Below, one piece after another: positions 22,017 to 33,484 of a DNA stretch of 64,000 nucleotides. Origin of the DNA: Rheum nobile (Eukaryota; Streptophyta; Magnoliopsida; Caryophyllales; Polygonaceae); the NCBI GenBank assembly GCA_027886185.1, contig WOAB01000619.1, positions 4,774,001-4,838,000 of the forward strand, given 5' to 3'. Position 1 is the first letter of the stretch. Each line of letters starts with the position of its first letter. A program made the translations under genes and the position numbers. Below the pieces are notes generated by a model. The model made no database searches. It was not told the DNA's origin and saw only the letters and a program-made list of their open reading frames with translations.

Positions 22017-23152
22017 TGTTAGGAAGTAAACTTTTGGGAACTGGAACTCCAGTTCCCTACCTAGTTCCCTTCCTCAGTTTTCCTAGTTTTGACGATGACA
22101 AACACTTTGCTACTAATAGTTCCACATGTGTAGATAAGCAGGGAACTCAGGTTCGAGAAAAGAAAGACAGAGACGCTGACGCCAGATTTGGGAACTGGCG
22201 AATGGAACTGAGGCTTGCTGACGTTGGAATCACTTGGATTAATATGAGAAGGGCGGCGGTGAGCTGTTTAGGGTAGATCTTTAGTTAGGGAGAGAACTAT
22301 GAGATCTTATCCTGTTTCCATATATTTTAGGAGCTTAAAGTTTATCTTTATGGAAACAAAACATGTAAAAATCGGTAAAGATTATATTTGGTAACAAATG
22401 TTATCTTTAACGATTACTGTTTAGGAAACAAAACTTGGATTAATATGGAAACAAAATTGGTAAAGATTATATTTGGTAACAAATGTTATATGGAAACAAA
22501 ACTTGGATTAATATGAGAAGGGCGGCGGCGAGCTGTTTAGGGTAGATCTTTAGTTAGGGAGAGAACTATGAGATCTTATCCTGTTTCCATATATTTTAGG
22601 AGCTTAAAGTTTATCTTTATGGAAACAAAACATGTAAAAATCGGTAAAGATTATATTTGGTAACAAATGTTATCTTTAACGATTACTTTTAGTTATTTTA
22701 TTTGGTTGATTCGGTTATTGGAGATTTGCTTCCTCCGGTAATTAAATCATATAAATAAAGTAATTAAAACTCTCTCATCACACACGCATTCACTAAGAGA
22801 AGAATTCCGAGTGCTAAGAAGAAAACGTGCCAAGTTCTTTGAAGAAGAACTGAGTAAGTTGCTTGCTTGTTGTTTGCTTGGTTAGGTCGAACTAGGTAGA
22901 GAGTCTTTAGTGTGTCTAAGACTTTAAGCTGTGTGTTCTATTCTAGTTGATTGTAATCGAAGCATTAATACAAGAAGTAGACTTTGAAATCCTCTGGCAA
23001 GAGAGGTAGTGGGTTTTATCCTGGATAACTAGTTGGTTATCAAAGGTTCTCACTCTAAGGAACGTGTCTTGAATCTGCTATTGTTTACTTATTCCGCTGG
23101 TTAGGGAACTGGACTCCCAGTTCCCTCGATAACTAACAAGCATGATCCTACA
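22017..23152 (+). repeat. 3' LTR of Sirevirus C with an internal duplication
   Basis: 1136 bases, TG...CA, against 867 for B. The excess is a second copy of a ~185-bp U3 segment (about 22230-22416 repeated at 22502-22686), separated by ~85 bases made of short rearranged pieces of the same segment. The outer, right end (CATGATCCTACA) is the U5 terminus and meets GCAAC. Confidence 0.9.
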
Positions 23153-23157
23153 GCAAC
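23153..23157. repeat. Target site duplication GCAAC, right copy, composite 1
   Basis: Identical to 12171-12175. Host sequence resumes with TCCTCCTTTATC. Confidence 0.88.
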
Positions 23158-23503
23158 TCCTCCTTTATCTTTGTTTTCTTCTCCTCATACTCCTTCAGAT
23201 CTGTTCTCAAGGCTTGAAATTGGTCCAGAGGCTCAAAATCTTCGTGTTGCCGCTCCTTCTCGTGGCGGATTCGTGCGAGATGAGCAGGTTGATTGCCTTT
23301 TCGTTGCGTTTGAGTATTTCGGGGGAGAGGATTGATTCGAAATCAAGGTCTTTTGCTTCAATTAGGGTTTGCTTCTACATTCAGATCTCAAGAGGGAGCG
23401 GTCGCGACGATGTGTGCAAGTATATTGGTTCTCGTCAAGGATCTTCATCTGGATCGTTCTTTTTCTGTTTTCTCCAATCCATAAGTTCATTTGCGTCCGC
23501 CAT
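23158..23503 (-). pseudogene. N-terminal part of a decayed coiled-coil gene
   Basis: On the minus strand an ATG at 23503 opens MADANELMDWRKQKK. The frame is then disrupted. Further on LSPEILKRNEKAINLLISHE and, after a frameshift, a helical stretch (LDQFQALRTDLKEYEEKK) lead into the insertion site of composite 1. Continues at 12175-11880. Family not recognised; probably a host gene fragment captured by the surrounding inverted-repeat element. Confidence 0.55.
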
Positions 23504-23730
23504 CGCTGATTCGAGGTTGTTGAATGAGTTCGACACCTTTGAGTTCTGTCAACAAGAATATTAAAGAATAATCAGTTTAATTGCATTAATTTTTTAATAT
23601 GGGATTCAAATTTCGAACAAATTTGTGTTGTTTAGTACTGAATCGATAAAATTTACCTTGGGGTGAGTTGTTTTCGAGTTTCTGGATATTTTTTGTTCTA
23701 TCTTGATTAGGCATTTTATGTTAAACCGGG

Positions 23731-23981
23731 GTATATTACTTTGCCCTCAACAACCCAAAACCGGGTTCAACGAATAAAAGAAAGGAAATGCCAAAACTCG
23801 CTCAAAACCGACAAAAAAAATTAAAAAATGGGGGCATTCTGGCAACTTCACACGTTCAATGGAAAAATTTGACGGATTTAGAAGGGAGGTGTTTCATTGT
23901 TAATGGTTATAAATAATTAGTTGTATAAGGGATGATTGTAGTAAAATAGTCATATTTAATGGATGATTTCTTGTAATTTTA
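23731..23981 (-). repeat. Right terminal inverted repeat of the MULE-like element
   Basis: Inverted, diverged copy of 11494-11760. Confidence 0.75.
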
Positions 23982-24127
23982 CTTATATTAAAACATGAGA
24001 GTAATATCAACCTTTTGATTAGCTTGATCCAATAGATGTAAAAGCTCCCACTTTATAACCCAAAACCTCTCACAACATATGATCCAAACTCTACATTTAC
24101 AATGTTATTATTTTCTAATTTTGACAT
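23982..24127. other. Short host spacer between the MULE-like element and Sirevirus D
   Basis: 146 bases, AT-rich, no feature seen apart from the candidate TSD at 23982-23990 and the GACAT duplication at its right end. Confidence 0.5.
24123..24127. repeat. Target site duplication GACAT, left copy, Sirevirus D
   Basis: Identical to 34598-34602. Confidence 0.92.
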
Positions 24128-25244
24128 TGTAGGATCCTGATTGTTAGATTAAGAACAAGAGAACTGAGAATACAGATTACAGTTTCCTTCGCAGCGGAAA
24201 TAAATAATCAAATATAAATGAACAAGTTCCTTATAGTGAAAACCTTCGATTGTCAACTAGCAATCTAGGATAAAAACCACTACCTTTCTATCGAAAGGAT
24301 TTCAAGGTCTACTTCTTGATTTCTTATCACTTCGGTTACAGGTTACTCTAGGAACAAACACACAGTTTCTTTGTCTTACACACAGTTAGACAATCCTAGA
24401 TAAATTTAACAGAAAGTATAATCAATCCAAGAAGCAGTCCTAAGCACTAAGAAACTAACTCACTTACAGTCACATAAACTAGCACACAGCTCTCGGGTTC
24501 TTTGACTGGTTCCTCTTGATCTTGGTTTGAGTTGATGATCTTGTTGAGAGTTCACACTTTGATGTTTGCTATTATGTGTGATTCTTGTTGTAGTGCTTGA
24601 GAATAACATTGAAGCTTGTCTTCCTTATATAGTGTATTCTCGAGGTTGCATGAGTCTTCTCTCGGTTCCCACAGAGCAAGCTTGACCTAGGTTGTGTGGT
24701 GATCCTTGATTCACGCTGACTTAGACATGTACCGACAACCTAGGCAACTCAGAATCCATATTGGTTGGTCAACAACTTCAGAAGAATCTGTCATGTCGTT
24801 GTCAACCACCTTTCGTCCGAGGTTCAGCAACCTAGATACTTTGGAACTTTGCTCTGGATGGTGACAAGCTCTTTGACATGTCGCTTTCACCGACCAATGT
24901 CCGAGGTTCAGCGTTCTGGACAGCTTGGAGCTTTCCTTTGGATGGTGGCAGGCTTTAGAAGCTTTGCTCATGTCGCTTTCACCATCTTTTGTCCGAGGTT
25001 CAGCGTTCCCATCTTTATCGGGAAAAGCAAAGTCACGTGTTGCACTTCTGGGTTCCTTTGGCTTGCTTGTTTGGTTTCATTGTCTTGTTTGGCTTCCATG
25101 GTTTCAGTAACTGTCCAGTGGTTCCTTTAAATACATCTTTGAGATAAAACATTAGTATCAAAGTATTTGTCATCTTCAAAAGTAGAGAAACTGAGGAAAG
25201 GAACTCTCATGAGAACTGAGGTTCCTGAGTTCCGTTTCCTAACA
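24128..25244 (-). repeat. 3' LTR of Sirevirus D
   Basis: TG...CA, followed on the right by the purine tract (minus-strand AAAAAGGGGGAATT). Contains three GTCCGAGGTTCAGC units at 24815, 24899 and 24991, in U3. Confidence 0.93.
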
Positions 25245-25787
25245 AATTCCCCCTTTTTGATGATGACAAATATAAGGAACCTGGCAACATAATAAAGACA
25301 TGAAATTCATGAGAACGGGTTTAGATTTTACAACTTTATAAAATAATGAGAGAACATTCAATAATTGTAAATTCCCCCTAAGCAAATGAACTAAGTTATT
25401 CGAGTTTCCCCTCAGAAATAGAATGGGTTTAGATTTCCTATAAGTCCAGTAGTTCCAAGAGCTCAAGGTTCCTATCCATTCTTCCCCCTTTTGACATCAT
25501 CGAAAAGATCAATTAACTTATCAAGTGTAGGATATCAATCTGAAATAAACAATTGTTTTAAACCCATGACAGTTACCATAATAGAAACTGAAGGCAAAGA
25601 CAAATGATGCATTAGAAACATACACATAAAAGTTCATTAGACATTAAAGCCAATACAGTGTCCATGATGCATAGTGGAAAGAAAAACAAAATATCATAAA
25701 TAACTTGAAACACATAAGAGAGGGAGAGGGGAGGCAGGTATGATCCTAAGGAACTACTAGCACAATGTGGCGTTATAGCACTTGGAA
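25245..25787 (-). other. PPT zone and non-coding 3' end of Sirevirus D
   Basis: Purine tract at the LTR border plus further blocks near 25371, 25410 and 25481 (beside GATGATGTC on the minus strand). No coding frame seen. Confidence 0.75.
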
Positions 25788-27376
25788 CTAGGAGAGACGT
25801 TCATATGGCTTCGTAGTGTCCTCCTCCTCTTCATCATCCTTATGTTCCTCAGTTTCCTCTTCTTTGCCTGCTTGAGCTCCTCCAGTTGCAGCCTCCAAGG
25901 TTTGCTGAATCACACTCATTAGACCGGATATTGCATTCCTGGTCTTCCCCATTTCTGTCACTTGATCACGGATGGCAAGAGAGATAGCAGTGGTTCCATC
26001 CGTGAGAGCTTTTTCAATACGACACAGTGAAGCTAGAATCACAGAGGAGTCTTGGACAGGGTAGAGCGGAGGCAAAGAGCTTGGAGTGGCTTGGGAACTT
26101 GCATTTTCCTTAGGCAAGTCTGCTTGTACATCAGAGGGAGCATCCAGGTGGTCTCTGGTTTTGAGCTTCTTCACAGTTGCCATGGTGAGGAACTTACTGT
26201 AGGTGGTTTCCTTGAGGTTTGCTGGATACAGGCTGAGCATGGAGAGAAGATTTTTTATGATGTGAGGAAAGGGCAAAGCATGGGATTCATGGGATTGATA
26301 GAATTGCATATGGGCTAGCACCAGCTTAGAGAGATCAACTTGTTCCTCAGAAATAATCTTGTCCATGAGGATGGCATCCGTGATGAGAACTGAGGCTCTG
26401 TGCTCTTGCCTGGGAACCAGATTTTGAATGATCCAGAAGTGCAGTAGCTTGTTTGACAGTGAAAGCCCCTTGTTCAGCAGTTTCTTTGGATTGTCGCCAT
26501 CATAGAGCATGCTTACTACCTCAGACTTGGTTTTGTACCCTTTTCCCTTTGGCCAAGTCTTCTTTTGATGCAGAATGCCAAAGCCAGACCTGTGCTCAAT
26601 CCCTAAGGCAGAGGCAATGATGCTTGGGGACAAAGAAAACATGGTTCCCTTCCATTGAACGATGACATTGTTGCAGGGAGAGTCCGCCTTGGCTGGCACA
26701 AAGGTCATAGATTGGTAGAAGACTCAAACTACTTCATCTGAGACGGAGAAGAGTTCCACCAAGATCTGGTCCCATCCTTGGAACTGAAGCAGGGAGTGGA
26801 ATTCGCTGAGGGCGTCGTTGAATTGAGCAGCATCTTCCTTCTCAAGGTGTTGGGTCCAGAACTCCTCACCAATGATGAGGGGCTTCAGAATCTTCCTCTT
26901 GGCAAAGGAGGAAGACACTTTCCCCAAGGAGGAGGTGGAGGTTATTACTTTGGTGGACAAAGAAGAGAGGGCTGCTGATTTGAGCTTTTTGGAGGGGGTC
27001 GGCTCTTCTGGGGCAGGGTTGAAGGGAACCAAGGCATGGGAACTCCGCTTGCGAAGCTTGAGCCTGGTTGCAACTGAGGAAGCAGGCTTGGATTTGAGAC
27101 TGACTGGCGAGGGATCGGAGCTGTGAACCTCCAGAGTATCCTTGTCTGGAGATGAATCATGGGAACCGCCATCAGAGACGGTGCGAGTAGCTGATTTAGA
27201 TTCATGATGGAGTTCCTTTTCCACCTCTTCTGTTTGCTTGGATAAGGGGTTTTTTGTAGGGGTTATATCAAGGGATTTGGAGGATGAGGCGGCTCTTTTT
27301 TTTCTCTGAAGGCTCTGAGAAGAGCAGCTTCTTCCTCATCTTGAGCAAGGTGAGGGTTGAGGTCTTTGTTGGCCAT
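25788..27376 (-). pseudogene. Third Sirevirus ORF of element D, frameshifted
   Basis: Starts at ATG 27376 (MANKDLNPHLAQDEEEAALL), matching the start of the A copy. The frame shifts in an A8 run near 27300, and a TGA interrupts DEVV near 26722. The rest is open to 25788 and ends in an acidic tail. Shares with A the core VFYQSMTFVPAK and ASALGIEHRSGFGIL, and in the second half PRQEHRASVLITDAI and HALPFPHIIKNLL. Together A and D show that this protein was about 530 residues and under constraint as a unit. Resembles proteins annotated as putative plant transposon protein; role unknown. Confidence 0.72.
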
Positions 27377-28260
27377 TTGAGGAGTTTGGTGTTTTTGAGA
27401 GAGAGAAATGAGCAAGAGAACGAGAGAAGGCGAGAGGATGAGAAAGCTAGAGAGGGCAAGGGAAGCAGAGTGCTCGGCTCATTCAAACAGGAGCCCCTAA
27501 ATAACTCTTGAGCAGCGTTTGGAGCCGTTGAGAATCAAGCCGTTGGGGAGAGAGATTTCTGGGAACTCTGATATTTGGAAACGACTCTTTTACTTATAGC
27601 TTTTTCGGCTTTGCAACAGTCACAATTTCAAAAATCAAATGATAAAAAATGGCAACAATGCAGGGCTGATCAGAGTCTCTGACGCTGTTGATTTGCAATA
27701 AATGTCGTCTTGGGAAAAGCGAGTTTCTACTAGCCGTTTGGAGAACTGCCTTACCTAGTTCCTTTCTGGCGATTTTTTCATTATGCTAGAGGGATATATG
27801 GGAACCTTTGATGTGGGGATTTAAGACATGGAACATGAAAGTATGTTCCCATAAAAGAAATCAGGGAAGACCATTTATCGCATGACACACTAATTTCCAG
27901 AGAGGGTTAAGAGATGGATCATAGGAAATTAGATTGTGCAATGAGGCAAGGGAGGGTCATAGTACACAATCATCATTTCGGCTTGTATTATTGGGTTAGA
28001 ATATGATCAGATTGTGACTTTTGGGCCAACAAAGAAACTTGGACAATGATTGAGTTAAAATGAAAAATGAACATTCAAGGAGAAGAACTAGAAAAATTTA
28101 TCAAAGCATTTTGAGTAACCATTATGGATATGAAGGTCTATTGCAAAAGAGATAACACAATGATTCCAAGACAAAAGTAAGCAAAAGGATTTGAACTAGT
28201 CAATCAAGGGAACTATAGAGTAACTTTAAACTAAAGGAACTGCTAGTTTATAGGAATCAT
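27377..28260. other. Spacer between pol and third ORF of Sirevirus D
   Basis: Non-coding. Carries the conserved 13-bp Sirevirus block at 27972-27984 and is alignable with 3068-3896 of element A. Confidence 0.6.
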
Positions 28261-31200
28261 TCACAGTTCTAATCTAAGGTTCTCGAAGGGAACTCTATTC
28301 AAAGCTTTGGTGAATATATCTGCAATCTGATCTTCAGTCCTACAAAATTCCATAATGATGTTCCCTTTCTCAACATGATCTCTAAGGAAGTGATGCCTTA
28401 TATCTATATGTTTGGTCCTAGTATGATGCACAAGATTCTTAAAAATGTTTATAGCACTAGTATTATCACAAAGAATAGTGAGAGGACCATAAGACATACA
28501 AAAATCCGCGAGTTGTTTCTTTAGCCATAAGAGTTGGGAACAACAAGAGGCAGCTGCAATGTACTCAGATTCTGTGGTGGAGAGGGAGACTGAGATTTGT
28601 TTCTTTGAACCCCATGACACAAGACAAGGGCCTAGGAACTGTGCCATTTCAGAAGTACTCTTCCTATCCATCAAGTATCCAGTATAATCAGCATCAGTGA
28701 AACCTATCAGCTCAAAGGGACACTCTTTAGGGTACCAAATGCAGAGTGAGTCAGTTCCCTTGAGATATCGGAATATCCTTTTCACATCTGCTAAGTGTGT
28801 TTCTCTTGGACATGATTGAAACCTAGCACATAAGCAAACATCAAACACAATATCTGGACGACTAGCTGTTAGATACATGAGAGAACCTATCATACCTCTA
28901 TAGAGCTTTTCTTCCACAAGAGGACTTGAGTGATCTTTGTCCAAATGGGCGATTGTAGAGATAGGAGTGGAGAGAGGCTTGTAAGACTCCATTTTAAACT
29001 TTTTCAACAGTTCCATGACATACTTTTGTTGGTGAATTTGTATGCCATCTTTCTTTTGGGATATTTGTAATCCGAGGAAGAAGGTGAGTTCCCCTATAAG
29101 ACTCATTTCAAATTCACTGCTCATCAAGTCTTTGAACTTATCTACAAGGGACAGGTTAGTGGAACCAAAAATGATATCATCAACATAAATTTGAACCACT
29201 AGGATGTTACCTTCTTCTTCTAGAATGAAGAGAGTCTTGTCAATGATTCCACGCCTGTAACCATTGGAGAGCAGGAACTGGGCAAGACGATCATACCAAG
29301 CTCTAGGGGCTTGCTTGAGACCATACAAGGCTTTGTCTAGGAAATAGACATGGTCTGGATGATTATTGTCTTCAAAACCGGGTGGTTGCTTGACATAGAC
29401 TTCCTCTTGAAGAATGCCATTGAGGAAGGCGGTCTTTACATCCATTTGGAATAGTTTGAAACCCTTATGTGATGCAAAGGCAATCAATAACCTTATTGCT
29501 TCAATCCTTGCCACTGGAGCATAGGTTTCATCATAGTCGATTCCTTCTTATTGATTGTATCCCTAAGCAACAAGCCTTGCTTTGTTCTTTGTTCCTTTCA
29601 AACTGATGAAGTTCTTCTTGCATGGCTTGGATCCAATCTACATCCTTCAGTGCTTCACCTATGTTCTTTGGTTTCACAATAGATAAGAAAGCATTGAAAG
29701 CATAAAAGGTTAGATCTTCGAACCTGACTGGAGGCTTGATGGTCCTTCTTTCTCTATTGGGAGCTAGAGCATTTGATGTAGAGGTAACTTGATTTGAACA
29801 TTCAGCTTCAACTTCTATGTTGGGATCACCTTCTCCATTTAAGAACATGTGAGAGGATGAATCGTTTATGTCTCCACAGGTATTGCCTTCATGCTCATGG
29901 TTCCCAGAAATGGATTGTTGTTGATTGTCCATGGGAACTGGTGGAGGAATTTGTGCAGTTGGGTTAGAGCTAGGAGGTATGGTGTCTTCATCTAGATCTT
30001 CTTGAGGTCGCTTGGGAAATGGATCTTCAAAGGGGCTGGTGGTGTTCTGCATATTTCTACCAAGTGATTTCTCATTAAAAACAACATGAACACTTTTTTC
30101 TACCTTTTTAGTCCTTTTGTTGAAGACCTTGTATGTTTTGCTGCTTGAGGCATATCCAATGAAGATCCCTTCATCCCTCCTTGTGTCGAATTTGCCAAGA
30201 TTATCTTTCCTATTGTTATGTACAAAGCATTTGCATCCGAACACCCTAAGATGTGAAATGTTGGGAACTCTTCCTCTTAGAAGTTCATAGGGTGTCTTCT
30301 CTGTGATTGGGCGAAGCATAGCTCGATTGATGATGTAGCAGGCTGTATTGATTGCCTCAGCCCAGAATGATTGATGGAGTCCACTTGAGATGAGTATAGT
30401 TTGAGCCATGTCTTCTAAGGTTCTATTCTTCCTTTCCACTACTCCATTTTGTTGAGGAGTGTATGGTGCAGAGAAGTTGTGATCAATTCCATGCTCACTG
30501 CAAAAGGTTAGAAATTCTCCATTTTTGAACTCAGTACCATGGTCAGAACGAATAGAATTGATGGAACAATCGAGAGATTTTTCTAACATAGGAACCAGAT
30601 CCTTGAATCGTCCAATGACTTCACTTTTAGATTTTATGAATATTGTCCAAGTAAAACGAGAGAAGTCATCGACGAGAACAAAGATATACCTGTTTCCTCC
30701 TAGGCTTTGAACTCTCATGGGTCCACAAAGGTCCATGTGAGTGAGTTCAAGGGGCCTTGAAGAACTTACCATATTCTTGGATTTAAAGGAACTTCGAGCT
30801 TGTTTTCCTCTTACACAGTCTGAGCATAGTTCCTTAGATATGCCACTTATCTTTGGGAGGCCTCTGATTAGCTCCTTTGAGTGTAGCTTTTGGATTAATT
30901 TGGTACTTGCATGACCAAGACGTTGATGCCACAAGTTCGTTTGATCATTCACAGTTGAGAGACAAAGTTTCTCCTTGGGAACGAAGGAAGGGTCAACAAC
31001 ATACACATTGTTGAACCTTTTACCTTTTAAGATGATTTGTCCCGAGGAGTTAAGGACAGTGCATTCGTTTGATTTGAATCTAACTTCGTTGTCTCCTTGA
31101 TCACACAACTGTGACACACTAATTAGATCAAAACCAAGATTATCAACAAGGTGAACTTTGTTTACCTTAATGTGGTCATTGAGATTCACAGTTCCTATCC

Positions 31201-31360
31201 CATAAATTTTCCATTTGCTTTTGTCTCCAAAGGAGATGTTCCCTCCTTGGAGGGGTTGAAGAGAGGTCATTTGATTTCTTCTTCCGGTCATATGGCACGA
31301 GCAACCATTGTCAATATACCATAGTTGAGGTTGCCTCTATTCTTTCTGCACACAAGGAAA
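28261..31360 (-). pseudogene. Copia pol polyprotein of Sirevirus D
   Basis: Long open stretches (31291-29531 and 29514-28261) hold the GAG-pre-integrase, the integrase core (MDLCGPM, RSDHGTEF, NGVVERK), RT with YVDD (near 29180) and RNase H. Defects: the protease motif reads IDNGCSCH, so the catalytic DSG is DNG; a TAG stands six codons before the Trp of the protease motif; about 95 bp present in A (5245-5339) are missing near 29590, which removes the start of RT and changes frame; two stops follow near 29550-29570; the C-terminus is cut five codons early. Confidence 0.9.
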
Positions 31361-33429
31361 CTAAGATTTCTGAACCCAGTGAAACTTGGCTTTACTGGGG
31401 GATTAACATGTGATTTATTATTGCGAGTTTGTGAATGACAAGGGAACTGGTTCCTTTCATGGTAGTATGCACTTTTCTCCTTATCATAGTTCCTTTTCTT
31501 AGGACACTCAGTGTTGTAATGACCATTCTTACCACAATAGAAACACAGACGATTGTACACAACATGACCATATTTTCCCTTTCCTGGCCTAAAAGGTTTT
31601 TCATTTTTTCTTTTATTGAAATCAACATTATTTTTAACCTTACCATGAGCCATGTCCACGTATCTTTTGTGAGCAAAGGAGTTAGTGAACCACTTATCTT
31701 TAGGAGATACTTTCTCATTTCCCTTAGGTTCCATTTCAAAGGCCTTAGGGTCCCTCTTTGGACTTTTAGAATTTTCTACGAGAAGCTTGGCAACCTCAGC
31801 CTTGTTCTCAAGAACCATGATCTTCTCTAATAGGAACTGATTCCTATCTCGAGAAGTCGCAAGAGAAGTACTGAGGTTCTCATTCATCTCAACAAGTTCA
31901 CGTCTAACCTTTTCATTTTCAGCATCATCATTGATCTTGTTGTTAATTTATCCAACTCCATGGCGTTGTTTCACAAAGACAGTTTGATTTACTGTTTTTT
32001 CTTTTATAAAATCAGTGAGATCATCTAACCTACCAATTATAGATTGAAGCAAGACATTTCCAGATAGGTTATCATGCATAGGAACTGTAACAGATTCTAT
32101 CTTAGATTCACTACAAGATTGGCAAATTTTAAGGGAACTAGCATGCATATTACTAACTTCCAAGAGTTTGGATTTGGTTTCAGCAAGATCTTTCTCAGTT
32201 TCTTCAAGTTTTTTACTCCACACAGAGTTCTCAACAGTTAAACAAGCAATCTCATCTTCACAATCATCAAGTTTTTGTTGAAGAGCACTAGTTTCCTTCC
32301 CTAGATTTTTTATGATATTTAGAAGTTGTTTCTTGTTACAATCAACTAGAGTTTTTAAGAAGTCATCAGAAGTTACCTCAAGGTCTTCTGAGTCGCTTGG
32401 ATCTCCTTTTGCCATGAGGCATCTTCCTCCAGAGAATCCATTCAGATCTAGTTCCTCATCTGAGTCTTCTTCCCATGAGGCCACAAGAGCCTTTTTCCTT
32501 TGAGGTCTTTCATCTTCTTTGGAATCTTCTTTGTTAGGACAGTTCTTAGCGTAGTGTCCATTTTCCTTGCACTCATAGCAAGAGACATCTTTGAGATCTC
32601 TCCTTGGTCCAGTGTGAGAGGAACTGCCCTTTTGAAACTTTCCCTTCACAAAGAATTTTTTAATGTTCTTTGTGAAGAGAGCTATAAGTTCATCCTTCTC
32701 ATCTTCTAAGTCTGAGTTCTCCTGTTCCATTTCAAGCCTTGAGAAGGCTTTGGAGATTTTGAGGGCAATTCCTTTCTCCAGTTTCTTGTCAGCATTGCTT
32801 TTGGTGTGTTCTCCTTCTTCAACTTTCAGTTTCCCTATGATTTGAGTCAAGGGAAGAGATTGGATACCTGGGGTGTTCTTCATGATTCCCTTAATGATGG
32901 TGAACTTAGAGTTAAGTCCATTGATGACCACCAGTGATTTGGAGACTTCATCAAGGATGACCTCAGCAGCTGTTAACTTTCCAATGAGCCTGTTGAAGCA
33001 TGAGTAATACTCAGAAATGGTTTCAGTTTCCATCATTTTGAATGTGTGGTATTCTCCTTCTAAAGCAAACTTCCTGCTTTGCTTTAGTTCCTCACTTCCT
33101 TCATGCATATCCTTGAGTGCTTGCCACATCACTTTCGCCGTCTTGATTCCTATGACTTTGTCCATATCTTCTCTATCCAGTTCATTGAGAATGAACTGTC
33201 TAGCCTTGACATTCTTTTCCATGATGACATAATGCTCAGGTTTCCATTCTTCATCCTTTTGATTGAGATTGACATAGCCATCTCCATTCTCGACTACCCT
33301 CCAGCATTAGTAGTCATTGGTCTTTATGTGGCTCTCCATGCACTTGGCCCACCATGTTTCCTCTCCCTTCTTTCGGAGATGTGGTTTGTTGGTGGAGATT
33401 CCGAGCTCAAACTTGTTTGACTGAGACAT
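31288..33429 (-). pseudogene. gag: Gag of Sirevirus D with two nonsense codons
   Basis: ATG at 33429 (MSQSNKFELG). A TAA replaces the Gln codon of NDYQCWR near 33310 and another replaces Tyr in GVGYINN near 31950. Otherwise the frame is open and matches gag of A, including CYECKENGHYAKNC and CYYCGKNGHYNTEC-type knuckles. At the 3' end a C-run is five long against six in A, which carries the frame past the TAG used in A and into the protease region in the wrong frame. Confidence 0.88.
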
Positions 33430-33470
33430 CTTAGATCTGCAAACTTAAACAAAGATCTAGAATTTTTCCT

Positions 33471-33482
33471 GCTATGATACCA
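33471..33482 (-). other. Primer binding site of Sirevirus D
   Basis: TGGTATCATAGC on the minus strand, one mismatch to the initiator tRNA-Met complement. Confidence 0.88.
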
Positions 33483-33484
33483 AT

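Larger units (their letters stand above)
12176..23152. mobile_element. Composite 1: palindromic pair of gag-only Sireviruses B and C
   Basis: Order: LTR (minus), internal B (minus), LTR (minus), 205 bases of internal 3' end (minus), then a 5'-truncated LTR (plus), internal C (plus), full LTR (plus). Both outer termini are the U5 end of an LTR (...GATCCTACA outward). The whole 10,977-bp block is flanked by GCAAC on each side, and the host reading frame is continuous across it. B and C are around 99 percent alike and share an internal pol deletion. The head-to-head centre is at about 17722. It therefore behaves as a single inserted unit, not as separate nested insertions. Confidence 0.85.
11494..23981. 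mobile_element. MULE-like element carrying a captured gene fragment (inferred)
   Basis: The ends 11494-11760 and 23731-23981 are inverted copies of each other, roughly 80 percent alike by eye. Between them lies a decayed coiled-coil gene fragment, itself split by composite 1. Long inverted repeats around non-transposase host-like sequence is the Pack-MULE pattern. CTTATATCA (11481-11489) and CTTATATTA (23982-23990) are a possible 9-bp target duplication with one mismatch, but four extra bases separate the left one from the repeat. No transposase is visible, so family assignment is tentative. Confidence 0.55.

Noticed and set aside
12176..23152. Composite 1 as a fold-back read or assembly artefact
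   Set aside because: A fold-back would mirror the flanks as well. Here both flanks are different parts of one interrupted gene and carry matching GCAAC, and B and C differ by point mutations and a LTR duplication.
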